Source of the DNA: Dryas octopetala
Lineage: Eukaryota > Streptophyta > Magnoliopsida > Rosales > Rosaceae
Direction: 5' to 3'
NCBI GenBank assembly: GCA_963921425.1
Contig: OY992833.1
Span: 19,447,738-19,511,737 of the forward strand
Length of the DNA stretch: 64,000 nt
Below, piece after piece: positions 23,501-34,051 of this stretch (the first letter of the stretch is position 1; each line of letters begins with the position of its first letter). Under the pieces are notes generated by a model. That model was not told the origin of the DNA. It saw nothing but the letters and a program-made list of their open reading frames with translations, and ran no database searches. The position numbers and the translations under genes were made by a program.

Positions 23501-25868
23501 TGACCATCACAACATTGGCCAGCCAATCCGGGTAGGAAACCTCGCGGATGAAACCAATTTTCTGTAACTTGTCGACTTCTTCTTTCATAGCAGCATAGAT
23601 TTCGGGCTTGTACTGCCTGCGTTTTTGGCGAATGGGGCGGTGCCGCGGATTAAGACTTAGGCGATGGGAGATCACCTCCGGAGAGATCCCAGGCATGTCA
23701 TCATAGGACCAGGCAAAGACTTCAGCATTGGCACGAAGGAAGTTGATGAGGTCGTCTCGGAGGGCAATACTGAGTTGAGTTCCGACCCGTACCTTGCGGT
23801 CCGGGTAGGCAGGTGAGATGAGCACTTCCTCCACATGACTGTCATCTGGTTTGGCGATGGCTCTGAAAGATGAATCACGAGGATCTTCGGGAAGATCCGG
23901 GGTAGGGCAAGTGGGGGAGACAGAAACAGCCATAGAGGGCATGGCCTCTTTCTTCTTCTTGACGGAAGTCGTATAGCAGGACCTGGCTGACACTTGGTTG
24001 CCTTTGACTACCCCCGTGCCACATGGGGTCGGGAACTTGATCAAAAGCAAGTGAGTGGAAATCATAACCTTCAGTTGGTTAAGGGCTGGTCGTCCCAGGA
24101 TGACGTTGTACGCTGTGGGGCAGTCGACCACCAAAAACTGAGTGGTTGTGGTAGCGGACGAAGGATACCTCCCAAGGGTGAGTGGAAGGTAGATCCCGCC
24201 AAGAGGGGTGACCATATCGCCCGAAAAGCTAAGTAAAGGAGCGACCGACCGGTCAAGCCTCTCTTGGTCAATCCCAAGAGCTGTGAAGGCGGAGGCGAAG
24301 AGGATGTTGACGGAGCTCCCGCAATCGACAAGGATCCGAGCCACATCAAAATTAGCTATGGTGGCTTCAATGACCAGGGGGTCATCGTGTGGGAAGATCA
24401 AGTCACGTTCTTCTTCCTCAGCAAAGGAAATGGGCGACCACCCGAGCTTAGGAGTCTTTTTTCCTCGGTGGAGGTCTACAGCCATAACGCCGGAGCATTG
24501 CTGAGCACTTCGGGCGTATTCCTTCCTAGCCCTGTTGGAGTTGCCAGCGAGGGTCGGGCCCCCACAGATGGTATTGACCCGCCCCCGTCGTTGTCCTTCG
24601 GCCTTGGCCTTCTCGGTGGCCTCCTTGTCTATAAAGCCATCCAATTTTCCTTCTTGTACCAAAGTTTCTATTGCCTCTTTAAAGGCTCTGCATGCCTCGG
24701 TGTCATGGCCATGGTCATTATGATAAAGGCAAAAGAAGTTCTTGTTGGCCCGGTACCGTGTTTGTGGTGGGCGGGGTGGGAGCTTGGGAAGGATGTCCTT
24801 GATCTGAGGATACAATTCTGTATAAGTAACATTGAGAATTGTATAGACTTTGAACCTGGAGGCGTAGGATGTCTGATAGGTTTCCTCCCTTCGTTGTCCT
24901 CCACCTCTACCATCACCAAATTGCTTCTTGGTGAATTTACTGAACTTTTTCCCGGACCCCCCATGCTGGCTACCTGAGTAGGGCTTGGGCTGGGGTGGCA
25001 CTATGATGGCCTGGTCGGTACTTGGGCGATCCATGGTGGGCGGCTTCTTCCCATATGTTTTGAATTCCGCAGTAGCATAGGCAATGGCCTCTTGCATAAG
25101 TTCTTTGTAGGTGCGTGGATTGCGGCGGTTGAGTTCGAACAAGAAGTCCCCCTCCAGGAGACCACCCTTGAAGGCGGCGAAGGCTACCTTCTCATCACAG
25201 TCGCGACACCGAGATCGCTCTAGCTGAAATCGAGTAATGTATTCCCGGAGGGATTCCCTGCTGCCCTGTCGGACTCGAGTCAGGTCATCCGTGGTGTAGA
25301 TTCTATCGGTCTGGATGATATACTGACCTAGGAAGAGCTCTCGGAGCTCGTTGAAGCAATCAACCGAGCCCGGAGGAAGTTGGTAGAACCAGTCCCTTGC
25401 ACTGCCAGAGAGGGTGGAAGGGAAGATTCGACACTTCGTAATGTCATCAGCACCTTTAGATTCCAGAGCGGATCTGAAACTCATGAGGTGATCATATGGG
25501 TCTTCCTTCCCTGTGTATGGAGTGATTTTGGGAGGTCGGACGTCGCCAACCGGAGGAGCGGATAGGATGCGAGCTGTGAAAGGTCCAGGCAGCTCCCTTG
25601 TTTCTAAAGATGGGTGCCCACCCCGACTTCCTCCTTCCACTCTTTTCAGGCGCTCACTGATGTCCATGAGAAGTTGCTGGAGCTGGTCTGGTGGAAGAGA
25701 GCCGCTGTTACCGGAGTCAGCGACTTGTTCACTTATATAAGTGTTACTTTCTGCGCGGCGCCCAGCCGAGAGGACCTGCTCTTCTCCCCGTCGTCGCTTG
25801 GGACGGGGGGCCTGCTCTTCCTCCAAGTCTCGGGGGCGCGGGTTGGATCGCCCCTGCTCCTCCTCCAA
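20589..25868 (-). CDS. Gypsy gag-pol polyprotein frame
   Basis: A long open frame of 1759 codons. Domains in approximate order from the N-terminus: gag core (AL.SKGADD... ARDWFYQLPPGS, about residues 130-260); protease with DCGSS near residue 510; reverse transcriptase with YVDDM near residue 900; RNase H with LYVDGSSNQQGSGAG near residue 1190; zinc-binding and integrase core with HPQANGQVEAVNK near residue 1590; and a GPYEIIEV-type tail. Residue positions are estimates. It is treated as part of the retrotransposon, not as a host gene. Confidence 0.92.
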   Translation of the reverse strand: MEEEQGRSNPRPRDLEEEQAPRPKRRRGEEQVLSAGRRAESNTYISEQVADSGNSGSLPPDQLQQLLMDISERLKRVEGGSRGGHPSLETRELPGPFTARILSAPPVGDVRPPKITPYTGKEDPYDHLMSFRSALESKGADDITKCRIFPSTLSGSARDWFYQLPPGSVDCFNELRELFLGQYIIQTDRIYTTDDLTRVRQGSRESLREYITRFQLERSRCRDCDEKVAFAAFKGGLLEGDFLFELNRRNPRTYKELMQEAIAYATAEFKTYGKKPPTMDRPSTDQAIIVPPQPKPYSGSQHGGSGKKFSKFTKKQFGDGRGGGQRREETYQTSYASRFKVYTILNVTYTELYPQIKDILPKLPPRPPQTRYRANKNFFCLYHNDHGHDTEACRAFKEAIETLVQEGKLDGFIDKEATEKAKAEGQRRGRVNTICGGPTLAGNSNRARKEYARSAQQCSGVMAVDLHRGKKTPKLGWSPISFAEEEERDLIFPHDDPLVIEATIANFDVARILVDCGSSVNILFASAFTALGIDQERLDRSVAPLLSFSGDMVTPLGGIYLPLTLGRYPSSATTTTQFLVVDCPTAYNVILGRPALNQLKVMISTHLLLIKFPTPCGTGVVKGNQVSARSCYTTSVKKKKEAMPSMAVSVSPTCPTPDLPEDPRDSSFRAIAKPDDSHVEEVLISPAYPDRKVRVGTQLSIALRDDLINFLRANAEVFAWSYDDMPGISPEVISHRLSLNPRHRPIRQKRRQYKPEIYAAMKEEVDKLQKIGFIREVSYPDWLANVVMVKKSNGKWRMCVDFTDLNKACPKDSFPLPRIDQLVDATAGHALLSFMDAYSGYNQILMHSSDQDNTAFITDRGLYCYKVMPFGLKNAGATYQRLVNSIFSDYIGKSMEVYVDDMLVKSVRAEDHVHKLSEMFSVLKKYQMRLNPAKCTFGVFSGKFLGFMVSQRGIEANPEKIKALIDMQSPRTQKEVQSLTGRVAALTRFISKATDRCAPFFKTLKARTKYIDWTPECEKAFQDLKEYMGKSPLLSKPEPGEELLLYLSVSLTATSSVLIRLKDRVEHPVYYTSKALQDAETRYPEIEKLALALVTSARRLRPYFQAHPIVVLTNQPLRQVLQRPEVSGRLIKWSIELSEFDISYRPRPAIKGQAIADFISESTFLPEAEPSSAIVSTTDPPTSSTPAIRPDRPIWSLYVDGSSNQQGSGAGLVLIAPDQTTIEYALRFGFQASNNEAEYEALIAGLSLALHMDVEQLRIYSDSQLVVNQVTQEYQTKGERMTAYFTKVQSLLNQFSAYQLIQIPRADNERADALARLASAVDHEPGRSVPVEFLPQRSIDVMEVCQSAQQASWMDPLLAFLKHGNPPADKAEARRLRHRASRYTIINDKLYKRGFSLPYLRCLTPEQGDYILREIHEGVCGNHAGAHSLAHKAIRQGYYWPTLRADARKLTQKCIKCQKFATFPHQPPEPLTTMNSPWPFAQWGIDLIGPMTEGKGKVKMAVVAVDYFTKWAEAEPLAKATTQTIKSFVWKNIICRFGLPYAIITDNGKQFDNKEFKSFCSAFNIKVFFASPGHPQANGQVEAVNKTIKHTLKTKLDAKKGKWPDLLPEVLWSYRTTCRSSTGETPFSLAFASEAVIPVEVGLASYRLDTFQPEHNADQLALSLDLAEEHRAQAELHKYAYQQRATRYYNSKVKPRHFRVGDWVLRSTTLAKTGALKPNWEGPYEIIEVIRPGTYRLRATTGKELGHPWHAEHLRYFYK

Positions 25869-26401
25869 GTCTCGGGGACGCGGGTTGGATTCGCCCCGGT
25901 TCGTCCGCTACTCTTCTCGCCGAGAGCGGTTGTCGTCGAGCAGATGACGACAGTCCCGGTAAATGTGGAACTCCTCAGAGCGGGTAGGATGCTCGCCAGA
26001 TCGAGCCCGGCTGACCGGGTGGACAAGTCTCTTTTGGAAACCTGGGGGCGGATGGCTACCTTGCCCTACATCCAATTGGCGGGGAACATTTTGGTCCCTT
26101 CGGGGGGGATCCCTCATCTCACCACTCCGGAGAGCGGTGTGTTCGTCCCTGTCATGGGGGTTCCTCCTCTCACCACTCCGGGGAGTGGTATGTCCTTCCC
26201 TGTCACGGAGGAGTCGCTCATAAAGCTGTGTTGCACCTTTTTGGAGGTCGAGCTGTTCCTGGGTTCGTTGGAGCTGAGCCTCCAAACGCTGGATGTACTC
26301 TTCCTGATCAGATTCGGCAGTCTTCTTACCTCGCTTGTCAACCAGCGGGGTGTTGTCGACTTGATCGAGGATAGGACCTCCGTCAGACATTGTGAGGGTC
26401 G

Positions 26402-26455
26402 GTAGCTCGGAAGCTAGGGAGCTCGGAAGCTAGGGAGCTCGGAAGCTCGGAAGGT
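26402..26455 (+). repeat. Short tandem GAGCTCGGAAGCTAGG units
   Basis: Three to four copies of a 16-bp unit in the leader of the gypsy element next to the gag start. Confidence 0.8.
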
Positions 26456-26526
26456 TTTTGCACCTCAACTGAGGGTAGAGAATTCAATGGGGAAAAGTTG
26501 TGATCTTCCCACAGACGGCGCCAAAC

Positions 26527-27161
26527 TGTTGATGCTAAAAAATGGTAGAGTAGTCAACGTCGAGTCGAACCACGTAGGCCCGTTGACCCGCCACTGAGTG
26601 GATGACACGTCGAAGTGGGGCAGGAACGGGTAGCTGGGTCCGACTGGTAAGTAATGAGAGAGAATGATATCCAAGCACCCTGCACAGGTACACAAAAGTG
26701 AGCGGGAAGGGCACCGGTGTGGTGCCGGCCAAAGCTCCTCCGACGCTCAAGTCAGTGTTCAGAGAGATCTGAGAGCAGAGTGAGTGAATAGTATAATAAT
26801 GATTTCAGTTGTCCTTTTGTGACAAGAAGGTACCTCTTTTATAGTACCTTTGGAAGAGTGTCAACCAATCCGGTGATGACACGTGTCCCTTGTGATGACT
26901 TGCACTGTAGGAGCGCCACGTGGCACCGGTCTCGAGGATCCGAGTTAGTTGACATGGGCCGGGGGCCCGGGAGGCTTGAACTTGGGAGGCCGGAGCCTAA
27001 GAGGCCGGGGCCCAGGGGGCCGGAGCCCATGAGGCCGGAGCCTAGTGGATCATGGGCTAGGAGCCCAGGAAGGGCTTAGTCTTTTGGGTCTAGGCCCAAA
27101 CAGCATGGTGTTGGGCCTTGTGTGACTTGTCGTTATGCCGAGATGATTAGTCATACGAACA
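26527..27161 (-). repeat. LTR of the gypsy element (upstream in element sense, promoter copy)
   Basis: 635 bp, nearly identical to the other LTR (about two differences). It holds the same TATA box near 26833-26843 and G-boxes near 26880-26885 and 26917-26922, so it should drive - strand transcription of gag-pol. Confidence 0.95.
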
Positions 27162-27166
27162 ATCAT

Positions 27167-28799
27167 ATTTTATATCCTAGGAAGGTATGAAGTGAACCCG
27201 TATCTTATATCTTAAAAAAATAAAAAAAATAATGATATATTTTTTTAACAAGACAATGGTCAAATTAATTTATTTAGAAAAAAAAATTATAAGTTTTTTT
27301 TTTCAAATAAAAAATGTTAGAAAGACTAAATTCTAATTTTTCCTAAAAAAAATTTTAGGGACAGGGACGAAGGTAGCACCCCCGACCCCGACTCTCCCGT
27401 TGCCATCCTTAGCATACACATCCGGAACATTTTGGTATTCATATACAATCTAAGATATTATGGCAAAAAATAGAATGTCTGTTTATGTTGTTAGCTTCAA
27501 GAAGCCATGCACTAAAAAAAAAAAAAAAGCTTCAAGAAGCTATAAGAAAAAACTAAACACGGCCAGAAGGTATACGAAAAAACAGTAATTTGATTCTCTC
27601 ATTCTCTCTTCGGGTTCAGTCTCAGCGTTCTCATTCTTTCTCTCTCTGTGGGTTCTCATCCTTTCTCTCTCTCAGGGTTCTCATCCTTTCTCTCTCTAGG
27701 TTCTCACATCCCACGTACAATGGTTAGGTTCTTTGCGTACGGTAGGTTCGGGAAGGTTCCTCCACCAATACCTCGCAACCTTCCTCGTAGGCTGAGGCAT
27801 ATGATGAGAACAGCAAAGTTAATTGCAAGGACTTTTGAGTGAAGTGTTTGAGAAACATATAACACACACTGATGCTGGGGACATCCCACATGACAGAAGA
27901 ATATTATTCAAGATTACAGATTTTGATGCATGTATATGGGCATTTAGTGACATATTTAGGAATTTTACTCATTGGGGGGGTAAATTTTAACTCCTAGTTT
28001 TAACTATAGTTTCTTTTAATTTCTTCTAATATCTTAAATATATATATGTTCAATAATGAATTATTTCATATCAACTCAAGTTTTTCTTTACATTGATAGT
28101 GTTTTTTGAAAGCATTTACATTGTAGGTTTTAAGTTAGCTCATTGAGACACAAATTTATATTTGGTTATCATATGTTAGAAAAATAAGTTTATTATGATC
28201 AACAAATCATGTAAAAGTAATTAACGATAACTTTTTCTTTAAGAAATCACATTTAAAGTGGTGACAAATATTGCACAATTTAGTGGACTTATTGGCATAT
28301 GTAATTGACACGACATCATTCACCTCGAAGTTACTTGTTTACCTTTATAAATTATAGTTGTTTTGTTATAAAATAATTTAATGTATTAATTTATTATTAA
28401 ATAATGCACTTTTAATAGTTTTATTAAACAAATTATATTTTTAGAGTTTCAAAAAATTTCAACAAACCTTGTAAGGGCAACCTATAAAAAAGAGGCAATA
28501 TATAAAATTAATACTTATTATATATTTAAAGATAAGTAAAAAAGGTTATTGTGACAACCGAGAATTGACCCTCCTATGACCTAACTTGGATGAACATATT
28601 GTAAATTTGTAAGTGCAAATTTTAACATTAGGTACATTTGGAGCATATGTGTTATTCTCAATGGAAAAATTGAAAACTTCTTTCAGCCTAGTAGAGGGCT
28701 CCGCTAGGGAGACCCCCTCTTTCCATATATCTATTTATCCTAGTCTCTGAAGCTAGTCTTTTTTGCCTCCTCCCCCAGCAATTGCTAATCCTGTGAGCA
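27167..28799. other. Intergenic DNA with one small open frame
   Basis: AT-rich DNA after the gypsy element. At 27650-27705 a 22-bp unit (GGTTCTCATCCTTTCTCTCT) is repeated two to three times. Just after it, an ATG at 27720 opens a 40-codon frame, MVRFFAYGRFGKVPPPIPRN and on, ending at 27842, with a basic, proline-rich sequence. No family is recognised. It could be a fragment of a larger gene or a chance frame. Nothing else was recognised. Confidence 0.35.
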
Positions 28800-28870
28800 C
28801 AAACCCACCTTCTTGGACCCCCCTCCTCCGGGTTTCATCAAAATTAACTTGGATGGAGCTTGGGACCAAT
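28800..28870 (+). pseudogene. LINE RNase H-like fragment
   Basis: One frame reads DPPPPGFIKINLDGAWDQSV, which matches the start of the RNase H-like domain at the end of plant L1 LINE polyproteins (usually PPPGW.K.N.DGA). Only about 25 codons remain, directly against the remnant PCR exon. It is a short leftover, not a gene. Confidence 0.5.
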
Positions 28871-28977
28871 CGGTAACAATCACTGGAGATCAGCTATCTA
28901 AACATGGAGAATGGCCCCTTTGGAGCAGCATTTGGTGGCCTAGTCCAACATTATGCCAAAAATAAAACATATACGTG
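28870..28977 (-). pseudogene. PCR pseudogene, exon 4 part
   Basis: On the - strand 28894-28949 is nearly identical to exon 4 of PCR gene 1 (CCAAATGCTGCTCCAAAGGG, stop TAG). The acceptor AG is changed to AT and intron 3 begins after it. The sequence then stops at the CACTA end at 28978 and resumes at 38615. It is the 3' part of a third PCR copy, now dismembered. Confidence 0.85.
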
Positions 28978-30712
28978 CACTACTACAAAATCCTTCATCA
29001 GGCACACCCACCAAACAATGCCAATTAGTCTTAAAGGGCACACTTTGCAGTGCCTATTGTTGTTATATTCACGGTTTGTGCAGTGGTGCGATTGGGAGAG
29101 GTATCTATTGTGACAATGTCACGGTTTAACTAACTGTGAATCCATTTAGACTGGGTCTCACGCCATTCTCATTAGCATACTTGAGCCGAGCTGATATACA
29201 AGTGGCTTTAAATGAAAGAAGCCGCTGGTGTTCATGAAGCCACTTCTTTTTATGCTCTCATGGTTGTGTAACCGTGAAATACTAAATAATATTAAAATAT
29301 GGCATAACATTGACATGATAAACATACACTAATACAAAAAAGCTCATACATATCACTATATTAATATCAGTTTTAAAGGTATTTGATATAATATAGTTTT
29401 TAATATCGCTTAAAAGTTTTTTTTCAAAAATTGATATATAAACTATTTTACGTATTATTAAGATTTTGGATGTAATATATTATATTGGACAAATTTATTA
29501 ATCCAACTTTAAAAGTGATATCTATGCAAATAAATGATGCAAAAATTTAAGAAGGGCAAAAATGCGGTACTGTTCACCACTTAAAAAAATTTTGACAACC
29601 CGAGTTTACACATACTTACACTTACACACCCACACTCACATCCAAACTGAACCAGACCCAGACCAACACTCACACCCTAACTCATCATCTTCTTCATCGA
29701 TCTCCGACGAAGATATATGGATTGAGCTCGAAGGTTAAGCTATATAGCTAGCTGTTTTCCAATCCACCCAGCCTTAAAGACGTTGAGAGTGAAGGCTTGC
29801 AGATCGAGATCGATGGGTTGAGCGCGCGCGAAGGCTTGTAGAGAGCAAATGCGACAGAGAGACAGAGAGAAGTCTGAGAAGTTGCGAAGAGAGAAAGAGA
29901 GAAGAGAGCTCGATCTGGATGACGTCGCGAGATCGAGATCGACCCAGGAAGCCTTCCCGATACCACCACCCAGCCTTCTCGATTTCAGGTATTTGATGAG
30001 ATTGTTTTGTTATTTTTTCTTTTTAATTTGAAGTTTAGATTTCGGATTTAGGGTTCTAATATCTGCAGGTTGTTTGAACATGGGTGTTTGTTATTTGGGT
30101 GTTTCTGGAATTTGGGTGTTTTGTAGTTTGTTTGAACTCAGGTCTGTTTGAATTTGGGTGCTAGAATTCTTTGTATTTACCTGAAATATGGAACACTATG
30201 CAGTAAACATTCATTTTGGGTATGTGTTATGAATTTGGCTCTACCAGGGTTTTGTTCCTCTCACCGAGAATTTGGCTCTACCTGATTTTGACATTTTGGG
30301 CTGCTCATGGATCTCTGTTTGGTTTATTTGAAGTTTCTGGTATTCTGAAGTCTGAATCATGTTCCTCAGTGATGATATTAATATGGGTTACTTGTAATTT
30401 CAGATAGTCTGTTTTATATGCATTCATTTGATGCTTCTCTTTTATTCCTCTCTTTTTATTGGCAAAAAAAAAAAATTCTTAATAGGTTAATCATCATCTT
30501 GTATGTTCTTCTTAATTGGCTTAAAAGTAGGAATTTGCCTATTCAAATTGCTATATAGTGATGCATTATAGAAAACTAGTATGCACTGTTGTTTTCTAGT
30601 TTATTGTTATACAGGGGCCAGTGATGCTGCTAATGTTGTTTCTTAGTTTATCCATGTGATTGAATTGGTTATAAGTTAAGGCTGCAATTTTGTATTGTTG
30701 TTAATCTCACAG

Positions 30713-30898
30713 GTTTTTCCTTATGGGTCAGTTCCATTGAAAACATATCTTCCTGATGGAGATATTGATTTGACGGCATTTGGCAGTGCAAACATTGAGG
30801 ATGCCTATGTAACTAATGTTCATGTTGTTCTGAAGGGAGAGGAGAATAATGAAGCTACTCCGTATCATGTGAAGGATGTCCATTTAATTGATGCTGAG
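30713..30898 (+). pseudogene. Captured exon of a poly(A) polymerase-like nucleotidyltransferase
   Basis: A complete exon of 62 codons flanked by an AG acceptor and a GT donor, open throughout. It reads VFPYGSVPLKTYLPDGDIDL followed by TAF, which is the catalytic GS...DGDIDL core (metal-binding D-x-D) of plant PAP/OAS1-type nucleotidyltransferases. It ends VKDVHLIDAE, where the parent gene normally continues. The rest of the domain is absent, so this is a transduplicated piece inside the inner CACTA. Confidence 0.8.
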
Positions 30899-33830
30899 GT
30901 TCTTCCCACCTTGATACCATATTTTTTTTTGGGAACCTTCAATTGAAAACATTTGCAATTCCAGGATTAGATTTGGAGTGTTGCTTGCATATAGGTATCA
31001 CTATACAATTTAATCTCTGGCATTTTTCTTTTCTTTTGCATCACTATACAATAGTTTTCTTACATTCTGTTTCTTTTCTTTTGTGCTTTTTTGATTCCTA
31101 GAATACATCAGCTTTTTCTATTTTTGTGGCAATGTGTATTTGGGAGGATTTTGAGATTGATTTTTTTTACTCGTTGCAATTTTTTGCAGACTTACTGTGA
31201 CCTTTTCCATAGTGTAGAATAAAGTAGTTATATTAGGAAGCCGGTCCGCAAATGAAGTTATTTTGCTAAATGTTTTCAATTTTCTTTGGAGCTTTTTTTC
31301 TTTCAAACTTTGTCTTGACTGGTTATGTTAGTTTATCTTGATGTCTCTCTTAAAAACAAAGTTTAAGATGAAAATATATTGCACACTGTCTTTGTACAAA
31401 GTCTTTTGCACATAAGGTTATAATTTGTATGAGCTCCACAGTCAATTCTCACTCAGTATACTATGACTTATCTGTTTCACTGAAGTTGTAAAGTTTTTAT
31501 AAAAGGTTGTTTGATATGTAGTTAGTATAATCATGTACTTTGCGCGTGGGGTTGGAATTATCAGATATTGTCATGACCTCTCTTTATGTTTCATGGATTT
31601 TAATACTTTTGTTATGTTACTCCTTTATTATATTTGGATATAATTCTTTCTTTAAGGGGCTGCAATAGCTATCTCTAGCTGATCAAATTTAATATAATGC
31701 TCTTACTTGGACATGTTTGTTGCAGCACCATTCATTAAACACAAAGATGATGTTCATTTTGGGAAATATGAGAGTGCTCCATTGGTGTAAATGTAATTTT
31801 GATAAACTCATAGAGCACCGTAGCTTCTGTTTGCAGAAGAGAGGTGCAAGGAAACAGAGGCAAGAGGTCGGAAGCTCGAGCAAAAGGTAATGTTTTAAAT
31901 ATATATAAAGACATCAATTAATTGGATGTCTATGATTGTATCAAATGTTGTGCATTCCACTCTCTTTGTTTGTTAGATAATTACTATTTTATAGTGGGTT
32001 TAGCTCAAGGGGAAGCACCACAGGGGTTATGTGGATAACATAAACAAGAAAATAGTAGAAACTGAACTAGATGGATTGCCATTGGAAGATGTCATAATTG
32101 CTACATACAACGAGGGGGATCTACGTACTTCCACCTTTTGACAATAATGCAGCACATGTATGCTATCAGTGAGATGAGTTCTCATTCATCACTTTGAATT
32201 GTTTGAGTTGATAATATTTTGAGGTGTGTGGGAAAATGCATGTTAGTTTGAAATTAAGGTTGAATTCAATATTAGTGAAGCTATAACTAGTTGAATGTTA
32301 ATGCAGCTATTGATAAAATCTACTTGATTCTACATTGGGCATATACTGTTTATTTATTCTATGTTTTGCCTCTATATGGCACTAAAATGCTTTAATCATT
32401 CATGTTTTATAGTCATGTCCATTTGCTTTTTTAATCATTCATATTTTCTGCATGTACGATAATATATATACTAAGGCTACTATATAAAATGATGGTAATT
32501 CTCATAACAACTCCTCCCTTTTATCTGATGGGAATGTATATGTGCAGTAATTAAGTATGAAATTTTATCACAAAAACATACATTTTGTTAGTTGTTTGAG
32601 TTGGGGATCAAGGTTGTAAACGGACAAGTGGAATCTTGGTAAGCATTTAGGGCAAATTAGTTTCATCCTAATGTTAAATCTTCCTCATTTTCAAATTTTT
32701 AGAGCAAATTTTATGATTCTCTCAATCTGAATTATAGTACTTGCTGGTTTAATTACCATAAGAAAATTATAAGCTAGGAAGATCAACTTTGTTTCTTTGG
32801 ATATGAAAGAGCACACTAGATGGTTAACATCAACTTTTTGAGGTTTAAATATCAAGAATGTAATACAGGAGTGCCATTCCAATCTTGGCTTTGTCTGTCA
32901 TCCAGAAACCTACCTACTGCATTCTTATAAGATGCTTAAAAAGTGCCATAAGGATGGAGCAAGTATACTAAGGGTTTTATACTTGGTGGCAGCATGTATA
33001 TATGCATTTAGTGTCAGGATCTATCAGTAAGCCTGAAACCAAGGGGATAATACTTGCTGCTATTGGGAGCATTTATTTTCAATGTTCTATTTGAGTTTAC
33101 TCTTTTAACATGAATTGCTAGTTTGTATCGTTGTCTCTAGAATGCTATGTGTAAGTTCTACTATGTGCCTTTTGTTTAATTGAGTTGTAGTCTTACAGTG
33201 TTTTGGCTGAAAAAAAAAAAATCTTATTCATTGGAAAATGTTATCAATAAAGCAGTCAAGTATCGAATTGAAGGATACACTTAAGGACTCTGCAAAATAT
33301 GCATACAGAGCTTGAGACCTGTACTTTAGTTGATTTTTAATGGGATGATAATTGGCAGGAAATTGATGAAAATTGATATGCATGGCTATTGTTTCATTTT
33401 TTTTGGGATGATAATTTGGTAGTTGATAATTGAGATGGCTGCTAGTTGTTTGATTTATTATTGGACTGATAATTGGGATGAAATTGTCATTGATAATTGA
33501 GATTGCTGCTATTCGATTTTTATTAGGATGAAAATTGCCAGGAAATTGGGGTGATAATTGAGATGGCTGAATAGTGTAATTCAAGGTTTGCTCTCAATAA
33601 TCAATTAAATATGATGTTTTCCAGGAGTATTTTATTTTGAATTATTTGTATTGCCCATTGGCTAAAATGAATTTTGGGTACTCACAGGAAGTCGAAGATG
33701 AGATTATTCCTTTAAAGGGAAAGGAGAAAAAAGGTATTCCTTAATTAGTCCAGTTTTACCGTTGAATTAGATCTCTCGCTCTCTCTGTATTACGTACATA
33801 TTATTATTTTCTTTTTATTTTTCTTTGTAG

Positions 33831-34051
33831 GTTGGATGGTGCTGTTTTAGATTTAGTTGTAGATGATAATGTGGGCATGAAGAGACAGAAATCTGTTTAT
33901 CATTGGGATTAGGTACTTTTAACTGTATTATTATTTTCTTATTATTTTGTTTAAACTATTTTTCTCTTAACCTCACTAAACTGATGGATGGCAGAGAAGG
34001 AAAAAGTACATAAAGTTGAATAATGGAGATCGTGTGACTGCCAATGGCAAG
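33831..34051 (+). pseudogene. Captured exons resembling the DBP10CT end of RNA helicase RH29/DDX54
   Basis: Exon 33831-33912 reads LDGAVLDLVVDDNVGMKRQK then SVYHWD and a stop where the parent has Lys. Exon 33995-34051 reads RRKKYIKLNNGDRVTANGK. The YHWD...KKYIKLNNGDRVTA pattern is what I recall for the C-terminal DBP10CT region of DEAD-box helicase RH29. The match is from memory, so the name is moderately certain. That these are exons of a gene unrelated to the transposon is more certain. The in-frame stop shows it is no longer constrained. Confidence 0.6.

Larger units (their letters stand above)
15326..27161 (-). mobile_element. Ty3/gypsy LTR retrotransposon, Tat lineage
   Basis: An 11.8-kb element read on the - strand, bounded by two 635-bp LTRs and a 5-bp target duplication, ATCAT (15321-15325 and 27162-27166). 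A primer-binding region beginning TTTGGCGCCGTCTGTGGG follows the upstream LTR, and a purine tract, CTTGGGGGACTTC, precedes the downstream one. Parts in order: gag with a retrotransposon-gag domain, protease, reverse transcriptase, RNase H and integrase, then a long spacer carrying a gene on the opposite strand. The integrase lies last and no chromodomain was seen; with the opposite-strand gene this fits the Tat group. The two LTRs differ at about 2 of 635 positions, so the insertion is very recent (order of 0.1 million years with commonly used plant rates). It looks close to whole, with at most one or two breaks. Confidence 0.95.

Noticed and set aside
30216-30407. 63-codon frame in the inner CACTA
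   Set aside because: Sits in what looks like an intron of captured gene DNA; no domain.
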